The notes beneath the pieces are model-generated. The model ran no database searches and was not told the DNA's origin. It saw nothing but the letters and a program-made list of their open reading frames with translations. A program made the translations under genes and the position numbers. From Candidatus Hodarchaeota archaeon (GTDB lineage: Archaea > Asgardarchaeota > Heimdallarchaeia > Hodarchaeales > Hodarchaeaceae), in assembly GCA_016839815.1 (NCBI GenBank), contig JAEOTM010000057.1:1-64000 (forward strand): a stretch of 64,000 nucleotides of DNA. The letters run 5' to 3'. Of this stretch, positions 16,917 through 26,211 are shown in pieces (the stretch's first letter is position 1; each line of letters opens with the position of its first letter).

Positions 16917-17150
16917 ATGGTCGATATAGACATGACATTGGACTGCAAAGGCTTATCCTGTCCAATGCCTATCGTGAAATTAAACGCAGCTATCAAAAAG
17001 CTAGAAGTAGGACAAGTTCTAGAGATGCTCGGAACTGATCCTGGATCAAAGAAAGACGTACCCTTGTGGTGCAAGCGAAAAGGCAATGAAGTACTAGAGA
17101 CAAGCGAAGACGGCGGTATTTTTAGATTTATTATCCAACGTAAAAAATGA
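16917..17150 (+). CDS. TusA family sulfur carrier protein
   Basis: A 77-residue TusA protein with the standard active-site segment LSCPMPIVKLNAAIK and the GQVLEMLGTDPGSKKD strand. It is ten bases upstream of the YeeE/YedE transporter, and this pairing is widespread; TusA probably accepts sulfur brought in by the transporter. It is distinct from the TusA at 15840-16088, which has CPGP in place of CPMP. Confidence 0.92.
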   Translation: MVDIDMTLDCKGLSCPMPIVKLNAAIKKLEVGQVLEMLGTDPGSKKDVPLWCKRKGNEVLETSEDGGIFRFIIQRKK

Positions 17151-17159
17151 GGTAATTTT

Positions 17160-18350
17160 ATGTCAGAAAAAGGAATGTTTTCAGAAGTATACGAAGTATT
17201 ATTTGGTGACTCATGGAAGATGTGGGTTGGCGCAATCATTCTCTCCTTCCTCAGCCTATCACTCTGGTTCTTCTTTGGACCTTGGGGTGCTACAGGTGGC
17301 TATATCTGGTGGGGCAATGAAGTTTTTAATCTCATTGGTGACAGAATGGTTGAAATAGTCCCTGGTGTTAATTCAGGCTGGGAAAATTACGCCTACCTGA
17401 ACATGCTAATTTTGGTTGGTGCTTTTGCCAGTGCATTATTAGCTAAAGAATTTGCCATTCGCATTCCACCAGTTGGTGAGCTTGTTAAAGGTCTAATCGG
17501 TGGTCTTTTAATGGGTATTGGAGCTGTAATTGGTGGTGGCTGTACTATTGGTGGATTCTATAGTGGTTGGCCCGCTCTAAGTGCAGCTGGATTGTTTATC
17601 GTATTAGGTTTCGTGATTGGAGTTTTCATTGCTGTACGATATCTTCTTTGGGAAGCTGATAAATATCCAGGTATCAGTTCAGGTGAATCCAAAAGCTTCT
17701 TAGCTGGTGGCAGTTGGCAACCAATCGTAGGATTCATTGTACTGGTTGCTGGTTTTGGAGTGTTACTTATCTTTGACGTAGCTACTCAGCTATCCATAAT
17801 TGGTGCTGTATTCATAGGTCTTCTCATAGGTTTTGTACTCCAACGATCTCGTTTTTGTATTGTTCGAGCTTTACGAGAACCTTTCATGACTGGTGAAGCT
17901 GCTCCTGCAAAAGCTGTAATGGTCGGTCTTTTGGTTGGTCTTGTTGGTTTTCTTGCAATGAAAGTATCTGGCACTGGTGCAGCACTGACAATGGTTGCAG
18001 GGAGCTTCTTTATACCTGCACTTTTAGGTGGAACCATTTTCGGTCTTGGTATGACAGTAGCTGGTGGTTGTGTTGTCGGTTCCTTATGGCGAAGTGGAGA
18101 AGGCCAAGTAAAATTATGGTTCTCCGTTCTCGGCCTTACCTTTGGTACTCTCTTCACAGTTGAATTCTTGAAAGAACCAGTTTATGATTTGTTCGAACCC
18201 ACTAAAGAATTCCTTCCCACCATGCTCAACGATGATCCAGCATCTTTAATTGGTTTCTTCCTCGCAGCTCTAGTCATACTAGCTGTTATTGCAATCTGGT
18301 ATATCATTGTTTCTTGGAATGAACGCACTGGTAAACTCCAACAGATGTAA
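17160..18350 (+). CDS. YeeE/YedE family sulfur-compound transporter
   Basis: The 396-residue membrane protein shows two homologous halves with about ten helices. Conserved cysteines line the expected path: GGGCTIGGFYSG in the first half, SRFCIVRAL in the middle and AGGCVVGSLW in the second half. YeeE (TsuA) imports thiosulfate through such cysteines. With the upstream tusA it should supply sulfane sulfur to the cell. A strong stem-loop terminator follows. Confidence 0.9.
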   Translation: MSEKGMFSEVYEVLFGDSWKMWVGAIILSFLSLSLWFFFGPWGATGGYIWWGNEVFNLIGDRMVEIVPGVNSGWENYAYLNMLILVGAFASALLAKEFAIRIPPVGELVKGLIGGLLMGIGAVIGGGCTIGGFYSGWPALSAAGLFIVLGFVIGVFIAVRYLLWEADKYPGISSGESKSFLAGGSWQPIVGFIVLVAGFGVLLIFDVATQLSIIGAVFIGLLIGFVLQRSRFCIVRALREPFMTGEAAPAKAVMVGLLVGLVGFLAMKVSGTGAALTMVAGSFFIPALLGGTIFGLGMTVAGGCVVGSLWRSGEGQVKLWFSVLGLTFGTLFTVEFLKEPVYDLFEPTKEFLPTMLNDDPASLIGFFLAALVILAVIAIWYIIVSWNERTGKLQQM

Positions 18351-18376
18351 AGAAGATTCTTTCGAGCAAGTTTTGA

Positions 18377-18419
18377 ATTGAAAGGAGGCAAATCCGATCC
18401 TCCTTTCAATCTTTTTTTT
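18377..18419 (+). terminator. Stem-loop and T-run terminator after yeeE/yedE
   Basis: ATTGAAAGGAGG (18377-18388) pairs perfectly with CCTCCTTTCAAT (18399-18410) across a ten-base loop, and eight T residues follow at 18412-18419. It ends the tusA-yeeE unit. Confidence 0.75.
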
Positions 18420-18551
18420 GAGAGTCAGAAAGTAGACGCATTTCGTAAAATATGTTAAATAAATGTTAAATCATAATTCTGAATCATTAAGGTTTAACCA
18501 TATGTTATACCATGATTAAAAGAAAAGCAATTAGTAAGTTGTGAATAATAA

Positions 18552-19334
18552 ATGGACAATTTTAGTTGTAGTTTAGATCATCCCATATTTGAGATCCTGT
18601 CCAATAAAACACGTTTAGAAATTCTCCGGATGATTGCGTGTGAGCAAAATTATGGGAGTAGAATCGCCTCCATTCTGAATATTTCTGCTCCTGCTATCCA
18701 TCGTCATCTCAAATTTCTCTCTCAGGATATGAAAGATGACAATATGGAGGATTTTTCATATATCAAACCCTCTTACAAGACAAGTGAAAGCTATTCAGGT
18801 CATAAAGGTGCTGAAGCTACAGTGTATGAAATTGGAACCAAGATGTATTTTTCTTTTGCGTTATACCCAAATTTTATTCAATCTCATGCTTTCCTTGTAG
18901 CTGCTGAAGCATCTTTAAGTGATAACAACTCTAATAACATTGAAGATGAAATACTTGACTATAAGAAAGATATGAAACATATTTCTAATGGTAGAATAGA
19001 AGAATACTCCAAGTTATTCAGCAAAATCCAAGAAAAAAACGAAAAAATTAGAACTCTGGAAAGTCAGATTATGAATATTTTGGAAGAAAAAAATGAACTT
19101 ATGAAAGATATCGACTCCTCTATCCAGAAAAGTTCCTCACTTTCATTTGACGAACGAGTCAGCTTACGTCTGATGGCTTGTCAAGGACCAGTATGCATTC
19201 CTAATTTACCAGAACTTCTTCGTCAGGATGTTGAAGTTACGAAGAAAAATCTCTTAAACCTTAAACTCAGAGGCTGGTTTTCAAAATTTGAAGACGAAAT
19301 CCAGAATGGAATCAAAAATATTCCAGAGGTTTAA
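18552..19334 (+). CDS. ArsR-like regulator with coiled coil and second winged helix
   Basis: Residues about 8-60 form an ArsR-type helix-turn-helix (LSNKTRLEILRMIA; SAPAIHRHLKFL). The wing region leads to a segment of unknown function, a coiled coil at about 135-200 (rich in E, K, I and L), and a C-terminal second winged-helix-like region with two cysteines in MACQGPVC. It lies between the TusA-YeeE genes and the Mvh-Hdr operon. A sulfur- or redox-sensing function is possible because cysteines lie near both DNA-binding domains, but this is inference. Confidence 0.75.
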   Translation: MDNFSCSLDHPIFEILSNKTRLEILRMIACEQNYGSRIASILNISAPAIHRHLKFLSQDMKDDNMEDFSYIKPSYKTSESYSGHKGAEATVYEIGTKMYFSFALYPNFIQSHAFLVAAEASLSDNNSNNIEDEILDYKKDMKHISNGRIEEYSKLFSKIQEKNEKIRTLESQIMNILEEKNELMKDIDSSIQKSSSLSFDERVSLRLMACQGPVCIPNLPELLRQDVEVTKKNLLNLKLRGWFSKFEDEIQNGIKNIPEV

Positions 19335-19381
19335 ATAGTCTTTACAGTTATATAGGAATAGAAAAAAAAGAGTGGGGAAGG

Positions 19382-19590
19382 TTAAGCAGCTAGCTTATCT
19401 AAAAGTGCTTGAACCTTAATTGTGTGCATCTTAAAGCCGGCACTGAAATCCATACCCATTGGAAAATCAAGTATTCCTCCAAAGAAAAATACTGGAGGGT
19501 TGGTCTAATTTAACTCTTCTTTCATAAACAGTTGGCCTATGTCATAAGGAATGAAGCACACGGGACAAATTAATATATCGTATAAAAAGT
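19382..19590 (-). pseudogene. Decayed 3' fragment of an hdrB gene
   Basis: Read on the minus strand, this stretch matches the last 65 or so residues of the HdrB protein encoded just upstream (19745-20617). ICPVCF and YDIGQLFM align with VCPTCF and YDTGQRLM, and MGMDFSAGFKMH aligns with MGMDFSTGFKMH. An in-frame TAG interrupts it before PPVFFFG, and no start or N-terminal part remains. Sequences just beyond both stops are also alike. It is a partial, diverged tandem copy; 19591-19744 holds no recognisable gene. Confidence 0.8.
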
Positions 19591-19744
19591 CCCCAAAACC
19601 ATTAATTCTTTATTGGGGGTTGTACAAAGAAGCTGAAACATCAAGAGTGGCAAAAGCTTATCAAGATATCACTGGTTTCTACTTGAACCGCCCTAGAATG
19701 AACTAGGAAGATATCAAATAAAAAAAGAGAGAAAATGGGGGAGA

Positions 19745-20617
19745 TTACTCAGAGAGCTTATCCAAAAAGGGTTGGACTTTGATACTGTGCATCTTGAACC
19801 CCGTACTGAAATCCATACCCATTGTCAGGCCAAGAAGTTCCCCGAAGAAAAATACAGGAAGAGTGGTCTTTTCAAACTCTTTAGCCATTAAACGTTGGCC
19901 AGTGTCGTAGGAAATGAAACAAGTAGGACAAACTGTGACCAATGCATCGGCTTGTGCCATCTCTGCTCCGACAATCTTTTCATGAGCTATTTTTAAAGCC
20001 GTATCTTTATCTGTAGGTCTTGTACCAGCACCACAACAAGCGAGTTTGTTTAAATATGGGACTGATTCAGCACCTAAAGCTTCCACGAGATGATCAAGTT
20101 TTACTGGCATCTCAGGATTGTCAACTTGCATGATTTCAGGTGGTTTGAGGAAGTGACAGCCATTATGTGTTGCAAGTTTGATTCCAGATAGGGGTTTCCC
20201 AACTTGTTGTGCTATCCTATCTATTCCAATTTCAGTATAGAGAAATTCCGCAAAGTGATTGACTTGGATGGAACCCTTGAATTCCTTGCCAACCTCTTTT
20301 AGATTCTCGTTGACTTTCTTTTTCAGATCAGGATCACTCTTCAAACGCTCGTTAACCATTTTGAGTGTTTCAAAACAACCACTACACGCGGTAAGAATGT
20401 CAAGTCCCTGTTCTTCAGCCAGACAGATGTTACGAGCAGCCAATGTGTGCCATGCAACATTATCAAATGCTTGAACACCACCAGGATCTGGACAACAAGC
20501 AAAGGGGAGATCTACCAATTCTACGTCAAATTCTGGCATAGTTTTCCGCAATGAAGTTTCAATAAACGGAACGCGGTAGGGTATTGTACAACCAATAAAA
20601 AATGCATATTTTGACAT
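19745..20617 (-). CDS. hdrB: Heterodisulfide reductase subunit B
   Basis: The 290-residue protein has two CCG domains. The first uses FIGCTIPYR, FACCPDPGG and CSGCFE; the second uses HNGCHFLKPPE, LACCGAGT and VCPTCF. In methanogens these bind the pair of noncubane [4Fe-4S] clusters that reduce the disulfide substrate. All key cysteines are present. It follows hdrC with a one-base overlap, as the last gene of the mvhGA-hdrACB operon. Whether its natural substrate is CoM-S-S-CoB or another disulfide cannot be told from sequence. Confidence 0.93.
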   Translation of the reverse strand: MSKYAFFIGCTIPYRVPFIETSLRKTMPEFDVELVDLPFACCPDPGGVQAFDNVAWHTLAARNICLAEEQGLDILTACSGCFETLKMVNERLKSDPDLKKKVNENLKEVGKEFKGSIQVNHFAEFLYTEIGIDRIAQQVGKPLSGIKLATHNGCHFLKPPEIMQVDNPEMPVKLDHLVEALGAESVPYLNKLACCGAGTRPTDKDTALKIAHEKIVGAEMAQADALVTVCPTCFISYDTGQRLMAKEFEKTTLPVFFFGELLGLTMGMDFSTGFKMHSIKVQPFLDKLSE

Positions 20618-21114
20618 TAGGCTACATCCTCCTTTAGACTACTTAATTTTGTTGTCACACCCGTTATATCCATGAGTTTCTGTATCTCATTCATATCAGG
20701 AGCTGGAACTTCAGGTAATCCGAGTTTTTCTCTACGCTTCATAACAGATTGAGATTTACCTGCCGTGATACCAGTTTCTAAGATTGCAGTCATTTCCGCA
20801 ATAATCCCTTCTGGAGCATTTTTGACTTTCACAGCCATATTTTTCATCTCAAAAATTACATGTGCAATGTCTATCTCTTGAGGGCACCTGGTACTACAAG
20901 TGAAACATCCTGTACAATACCAGATTCGCTGTTCATCAAATACTTCTTGTTTAAATTCTCCAGCGAGTAATTTCTCCATTATTCGTCTGGGATTAAAACT
21001 CGAATACTGCTTGAATACTGGGCATCCACCCGCACAGGTACCACATTGGTAGCAAAGCTTCACTTTTTCGTAAAGATGTTGAAAATCACTAATGAGTTCT
21101 GTTGATTCAGTCAT
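20617..21114 (-). CDS. hdrC: Heterodisulfide reductase subunit C
   Basis: A 165-residue HdrC with two [4Fe-4S] motifs (CYQCGTCAGGC near residue 18 and CTGCFTCSTRC near 68) and the conserved NPRRIMEKLL between them. It carries electrons from HdrA to HdrB. Its stop overlaps the hdrB start by one base and it follows hdrA after 25 bases. There is no membrane domain, in contrast to the QmoC-like proteins. Confidence 0.93.
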   Translation of the reverse strand: MTESTELISDFQHLYEKVKLCYQCGTCAGGCPVFKQYSSFNPRRIMEKLLAGEFKQEVFDEQRIWYCTGCFTCSTRCPQEIDIAHVIFEMKNMAVKVKNAPEGIIAEMTAILETGITAGKSQSVMKRREKLGLPEVPAPDMNEIQKLMDITGVTTKLSSLKEDVA

Positions 21115-21139
21115 TTGTTATTTCACCTTGTTTCACTAA

Positions 21140-23566
21140 TTACCGTTCAAGTTTTCCTAGCTTCTTGAGCTTATTGGCCATTTTCTTGGCGGTTATATCG
21201 AACTTATCACAGCTCATGAAGTAGACTGTTTCCTTTTCTAGGCGTGCAGGATCAATACCAGAGTATTCTAGCATTTGTTTCATGAGTGCAACACGAATCG
21301 TTGATGCTTTGGAACCTGAATCATAATGACATTTATCTTCATAACAGCCAAGTATTATAATTCCATCTGCTCCCATAGCAAAGGTATTATTAATTAGTCT
21401 GGCTGATATATTGCCTGTGCACTGAACAGGAAGTACTCTGACATTATGTGGGTATGCTCCAGGAACCATTTTCGTAGTATGTGCTAATGTACGAGCAGCC
21501 ATCCCAGAGGCATCAACTGCAGAATAAGCGCACTCCCAACAAGCGAGTGTAACTATTGTGGGCTCTGGATTATCCTTCACGTCATATAACAAACCTTCAA
21601 GTTGTTTAAGAATTATATCTTCCGAATAATAATCTACTCCTATAGCTGAAGCAGGACAGGTCGATACACATTGTCCGCAACCGAGACAACTAACGGGATC
21701 AACTTGCATTTTTACCCCAGGATTTTCTACGGGTATTACATCGATTGCTCCAAAAGGACAGGCCGTTACACAAAGTTCACATAATGTACACTTGTCATTA
21801 TCGATCTCTGCGGTTGGGAACTTTTTCTCGACAGATCCTTTAGAGAGAATCATGTCTAGATGACTAGCAGCATATCCAGCTCTATTAAGTGAGGTGGGAA
21901 TATCAGCAGGAGCAATAGCTGTACCAGCGACAAACACACCAGCTTTTTTAGTCTCTGTTGTCTTAAATTTGGAATATAATGCCTCAAAATATCCAGTATT
22001 TGAAATACCTACTTTTAGTTTCTTCGCTAATTCTTGGATACCAGGGGCAGCAACCATTGACATTGATAATGCTACCATATCAGTTTTGATGGTCACAAAT
22101 TGATCTGCTTGTGAATCTTCTGCTTGGACGTATAGGTTTGTCCCATCTGTCTCAACTTCGGCAGGACGACCCCGAATGAACTTTACACCAAGATCACGAG
22201 CTTTATTGTAAAATTCCTCGTAATTGGATCCGACAGCACGAATGTCGATATAACAGCAAGTCACATCAACCTTGGGAAATTTCTCCTTAATTTTGAGGGC
22301 GTGCTTTATCCCAATCATACAACAGACATTAGAACACCAGATGTTGTACTTCTGAGATCTCGAGCCAACACAATTAATTATAACAATGCTCTTTACTTTT
22401 TCGCCATTCTTTTTCCGTAAAAATCCATTGGTAGGTCCAGCGATATCTAATAATCGTGCGAGCTCGGTTTGTGTAACTATATTCTCATATCCAGGGACTC
22501 CATAGTGGTACTCCTCGACTACCTTCGCATCTAACTCTTCGAAACCTGTTGCGAGAATAAAACCACCTGCTTGTATAGTTTGGATTTCTTCTTGCATATT
22601 GAGATCTATAGCATCCACGGGACAGACTTTAGCACATTCAGTACAACCTTCAGGACATTTTTCTCTAGAAACTACATATTTAGTTGAAGTAGATACTTTA
22701 ACTGGTAAATCAATGGCTTTTCTATTGACCATCCCAAGATTGAATTCATCAGGAAATTCAACGGGACATTTCTGCGTACAAAGATTACAGTTGATACATT
22801 TATCCATTTTTACATAGGTTGGTTTCGTCTTGACTTCAACAGAATAGTTACCTAAAGCACCTTTAATATCTCCAACCTCTGAATTAATCAAGAGCTTAAT
22901 ATTTGGATGGAGATCAAAAGCCGACCGATAATGACATCTCCTAACATGACTCTGATCAATTCCTTTAACGCCATTACTGGGCATACAGGTTGCACAGTCC
23001 TCACTTGGGAAGAAAGTACCCATTTTGGCTGCATTTCCACCAATATACGAGTTTCGATCAATTAGATAGACTTTATGTCCTTTTTCAGCTAAATCTTGTG
23101 CTGCTTGTAACCCTGCAGGACCAGCTCCTATAACAACAGCAGAGTCTTGAATTTCAATTCTGTGTTTTTCAACATTAGTTTCAAAATTCGCTTTATTATA
23201 AGAGCTAAGCAAAACTGCTTTTGCTTTATTTGTAGCTAAGGTCTTGTCTGGTTCAACCCATCCAATGTGTTCTCTGAGATTAGCACCCACAATTTGATAG
23301 GGGGACATATTAACCTCTTTCATAACATCCTCAAATAAATAGCCTGCAGTTTTAGGTGTGCAGCCACCAAACACAATTGAGTCGGGTTGTTCTCTACCTA
23401 CTGCTTCTTTGAAGAAATCTTTCCCTTCTTTTGAACAAAGACTTTCATGATAGACACAGAACCCGGGTCTTTCTTTCATGAAGCCTTGTAGTTCATTCCA
23501 ATCGAGATTATCCAGTGAACCACCGCAATTACATAAAAATGTTCCAACTTTCATTGCTTTTTCCAC
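21140..23566 (-). CDS. hdrA: HdrA fused to a C-terminal MvhD domain
   Basis: The 808-residue protein has a full HdrA: N-terminal domain (FLCNCGGSLDN), FAD fold (VVIGAGPAGLQAAQDL), FPSEDCATC region, inserted ferredoxin (CINCNLCTQKC; CPEGCTECAKVC) and a second ferredoxin pair near residues 595-640 (CTLCELCVTAC; CLGCGQCVSTC). From about residue 670 comes an MvhD domain (LACWECAYSA, VQCTGNIS, LGCYEDKCHY). The fusion joins the bifurcating flavoprotein directly to the hydrogenase connector. It lies three bases after mvhA. Confidence 0.94.
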   Translation of the reverse strand: MEKAMKVGTFLCNCGGSLDNLDWNELQGFMKERPGFCVYHESLCSKEGKDFFKEAVGREQPDSIVFGGCTPKTAGYLFEDVMKEVNMSPYQIVGANLREHIGWVEPDKTLATNKAKAVLLSSYNKANFETNVEKHRIEIQDSAVVIGAGPAGLQAAQDLAEKGHKVYLIDRNSYIGGNAAKMGTFFPSEDCATCMPSNGVKGIDQSHVRRCHYRSAFDLHPNIKLLINSEVGDIKGALGNYSVEVKTKPTYVKMDKCINCNLCTQKCPVEFPDEFNLGMVNRKAIDLPVKVSTSTKYVVSREKCPEGCTECAKVCPVDAIDLNMQEEIQTIQAGGFILATGFEELDAKVVEEYHYGVPGYENIVTQTELARLLDIAGPTNGFLRKKNGEKVKSIVIINCVGSRSQKYNIWCSNVCCMIGIKHALKIKEKFPKVDVTCCYIDIRAVGSNYEEFYNKARDLGVKFIRGRPAEVETDGTNLYVQAEDSQADQFVTIKTDMVALSMSMVAAPGIQELAKKLKVGISNTGYFEALYSKFKTTETKKAGVFVAGTAIAPADIPTSLNRAGYAASHLDMILSKGSVEKKFPTAEIDNDKCTLCELCVTACPFGAIDVIPVENPGVKMQVDPVSCLGCGQCVSTCPASAIGVDYYSEDIILKQLEGLLYDVKDNPEPTIVTLACWECAYSAVDASGMAARTLAHTTKMVPGAYPHNVRVLPVQCTGNISARLINNTFAMGADGIIILGCYEDKCHYDSGSKASTIRVALMKQMLEYSGIDPARLEKETVYFMSCDKFDITAKKMANKLKKLGKLER

Positions 23567-23569
23567 CTT

Positions 23570-25027
23570 TTAGTCCTCCCAATTCCTTAATGTCTTTAGT
23601 GTCGATCCTTTGTGATCGATTATCTGTACTTCTGTCGCTACGGCACCTGATTTCAAAACGTGTGTCGCACAGCTGAAACAGGGATCATAGGCTCTAACAA
23701 TCATTTCAAGTCGATTCAGTAATCCTTCAGCTGGTTCTGCATCAACTATTAATTCTTTTGCCGAAACATTTACAGAACGATTGATTGCTTCATTATTACT
23801 TACCGTTGCAACGATTAAATTAACATCGGTTGTGATTCCTTTGCGATCTGTGACATAGTGATGGAAAAGAGTTCCTCTATGTGCTTCAAGAATTCCTACA
23901 CCTTCTTCTTCACGAGGTTCGACAGGGGTTCGTAATTTGGTCCCCAAGATATCAGGGTCTTCTAAAAGTTCGAGCGTTGCTTCAACTCCATGTGCTAATT
24001 CAATAATACGGGAATAATTATACAACAAAGATTGTGGAGTTGGACGTCCGAATTTATTACGAAATTCTGTTAGGAGTTCCTGTGCTATTGGTGTATCGAT
24101 TTTATCTGCAGCATTCACTCTAGCAAGGGGCCCGACACGATAACATCCTTCTTCAAACGATTTTTTCTTGTAATAGGGGAATTTCAGGTATGAATAATCC
24201 TTGATACGTTCAGAGATCACATCGCGGTATGAAGGATCGGAACTAGAGAATTCCTCGAGTACTTGAGCATCATGACCAAGCAATCTAACCTTTCCGTCAT
24301 AAAATCGCAATTCTCCTTCATTTCCTACCATTCCCATGTGCATCGTAGGTAGAACTCCTAAAGACCCAATTGCATCTGCATATTGATCGAAAAGAGCCAT
24401 CGCTGTATCTTTAGCCTCAGGTAGGAAATTTGTTGCAATATCCTTTACATCCTTCATTATGGAATCGCGATTTTCTTGAGAAAGTCCTTGAGATTGTCCC
24501 CCAGGGACAGCAGTCACGGGATGAACAGTTCTTCCACCAAGAATCTTAGTAATCTTCTGCCCAACTTTTCTAGCTGCAATAACCTTCTTTACTAGTTCGG
24601 GATTTGCTTCCAGAACTCCAAATACATTCCTTTTAGCTGGATCTGAATCAGGTCCCAGAACTAAATCTGGTGCTGCAAGATAAAAGAAATGTAATACATG
24701 GGAATGAATGAAGGAACCCATGAGCATTAATCTTCGTAGCTTAAATGCTGTAGGGGGAAGATCCTGTGGTTCTAAGCCGAAAGCTCTATCAACAGCTTTA
24801 CCAGAGCATAAATGATGAGGAGAATGGCATATACCACACATTCGTGGTGTCAATAATGGCATTTCTTCAACTGGTCGACCAATAAGGAATTTTTCGAAAC
24901 CTCGGAATTCTACTACTTTTACTTGGGAATCAATTAGATGATTATTCTCGTCTAAGAATAATTTTATCTCTGCATGTCCTTCAATCCGAGTAACGGGATC
25001 TACTTTAATAATTTTTGTAGCATTCAT
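23570..25027 (-). CDS. mvhA: [NiFe]-hydrogenase large subunit, Mvh type (group 3c-like)
   Basis: The 485-residue catalytic subunit has both nickel-binding motifs, RMCGICHSPHH (Cys64, Cys67) and DPCFSCATHV (Cys450, Cys453). A 29-residue C-terminal extension after His456 should be removed by a maturation protease such as the one at 26212-26733. Its place between mvhG and hdrA identifies it as the Mvh-type, Hdr-linked enzyme that oxidises H2 for bifurcation, or evolves H2 in reverse. It overlaps mvhG by one base. Confidence 0.94.
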   Translation of the reverse strand: MNATKIIKVDPVTRIEGHAEIKLFLDENNHLIDSQVKVVEFRGFEKFLIGRPVEEMPLLTPRMCGICHSPHHLCSGKAVDRAFGLEPQDLPPTAFKLRRLMLMGSFIHSHVLHFFYLAAPDLVLGPDSDPAKRNVFGVLEANPELVKKVIAARKVGQKITKILGGRTVHPVTAVPGGQSQGLSQENRDSIMKDVKDIATNFLPEAKDTAMALFDQYADAIGSLGVLPTMHMGMVGNEGELRFYDGKVRLLGHDAQVLEEFSSSDPSYRDVISERIKDYSYLKFPYYKKKSFEEGCYRVGPLARVNAADKIDTPIAQELLTEFRNKFGRPTPQSLLYNYSRIIELAHGVEATLELLEDPDILGTKLRTPVEPREEEGVGILEAHRGTLFHHYVTDRKGITTDVNLIVATVSNNEAINRSVNVSAKELIVDAEPAEGLLNRLEMIVRAYDPCFSCATHVLKSGAVATEVQIIDHKGSTLKTLRNWED

Positions 25028-25947
25028 TATTCTTTCTTCTCCTTAATTTTTCCAAGTTTAGAGTAGGCAAACTGATGTTGGTACATCACAGATACTGGAT
25101 CATTTCCCATTGCTTCGAAGACCTGTTCAACTCCAACTTGACTGGCTAATGTTCCCAAAAAGGATGAAGTATCTACTCCAGGATCAGTACCTTTCTCTGG
25201 ATCGGGATTCAATGGACCGTGACATCCACGACAAGGTACACCAACTTTGGTACATCTCGCATCACATAATCCCCAGGTAACTGGACCTACACAAATATAT
25301 CCCTGCTCTAAAAAGCATTTATCAGGATCAATTTCTTCTCCAGCAGATTTGTACCAACGTTTCAGTTCAGTAATTTTATCATGACTCTTTTCTCTTGGAC
25401 ATGGTTCACAAACAGACTGATTTGGCAGATTTAAAGGTTCTCCATTTAACAAAGCCATAACACCAGTAGCTATCAACTCTGGTACAGGTGGACAACCTGG
25501 AACCACAACATCAACATCAATGACAGATGAAAGTGGAAGCACTTTTTCTGTTAAGGGAGGAACATCGTCTCTAGGCTCTCTACCTAAAGGATTATCTAAA
25601 CCCATACAATTACCAGGATAATAGACTTTATCAAATATTTCCTCGCGTGTGTATAAATTACCTAGTCCAGGGGTCCCGCCAAAGCAGGCACATGACCCCA
25701 AAGAGACGATTATCTTACAGTTTTTCCGCATTTCTTTAGCTACGTGAATATTATGCTCATTCCTTATTCCTCCTGTGATAATTCCCACATCTGCAGGAAC
25801 AAATTCTTTCACATCGGCAAGAACAGGAGATCGCACTATATCAGCTTTAGCTAGTACGTCAAGAATAGCTTCATGAATATCCAGTAGCGATATATGACAG
25901 CCACTGCATACCATTAACCACTCAGTCGCGACTCTTGCTTTACTCAT
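25027..25947 (-). CDS. mvhG: [NiFe]-hydrogenase small subunit, Mvh type
   Basis: The 306-residue small subunit has CSGCHISLLD near residue 14, LGSCACFGGTPG near 100 and PGCPPVPE near 150, the ligands of the proximal Fe-S cluster. A C-terminal cysteine-rich part (CVGPVTWGLCDARC; CRGCHGPLNP) supplies the further clusters. No twin-arginine signal is present, so the enzyme is cytoplasmic. It is the first gene of the operon, with a GAGG ribosome site nine bases upstream. Confidence 0.94.
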   Translation of the reverse strand: MSKARVATEWLMVCSGCHISLLDIHEAILDVLAKADIVRSPVLADVKEFVPADVGIITGGIRNEHNIHVAKEMRKNCKIIVSLGSCACFGGTPGLGNLYTREEIFDKVYYPGNCMGLDNPLGREPRDDVPPLTEKVLPLSSVIDVDVVVPGCPPVPELIATGVMALLNGEPLNLPNQSVCEPCPREKSHDKITELKRWYKSAGEEIDPDKCFLEQGYICVGPVTWGLCDARCTKVGVPCRGCHGPLNPDPEKGTDPGVDTSSFLGTLASQVGVEQVFEAMGNDPVSVMYQHQFAYSKLGKIKEKKE

Positions 25948-25964
25948 ATTAAATATCCTCTTAT

Positions 25965-25980
25965 TAATTAATATTAATTA
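25965..25980. promoter_or_regulatory. 16-bp palindrome upstream of mvhG
   Basis: TAATTAATATTAATTA at 25965-25980 is self-complementary and lies 18 bases before the mvhG start. At this position it could be an operator blocking transcription, or simply part of an AT-rich leader. The rest of 25981-26211 holds no recognisable gene. Confidence 0.35.
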
Positions 25981-26211
25981 TTGATAGATCTAGGGGTAAA
26001 AATAGTGTTAAGATCTATTCTTTTTACATATAGATGGCCAATCTACTGAATTTTGACACAAGAGAATTTTATATTAATATATCTGTAACTATTGTTAAAT
26101 TCTGAGCAAAAACGTCCATTTAGATTTATCTACACAGAGTCAGATTGTATACAATATAGTTATAATGTCACATCTTCTACTAAGCGGAAAAGTATTCTTC
26201 TCTCGAACGAA

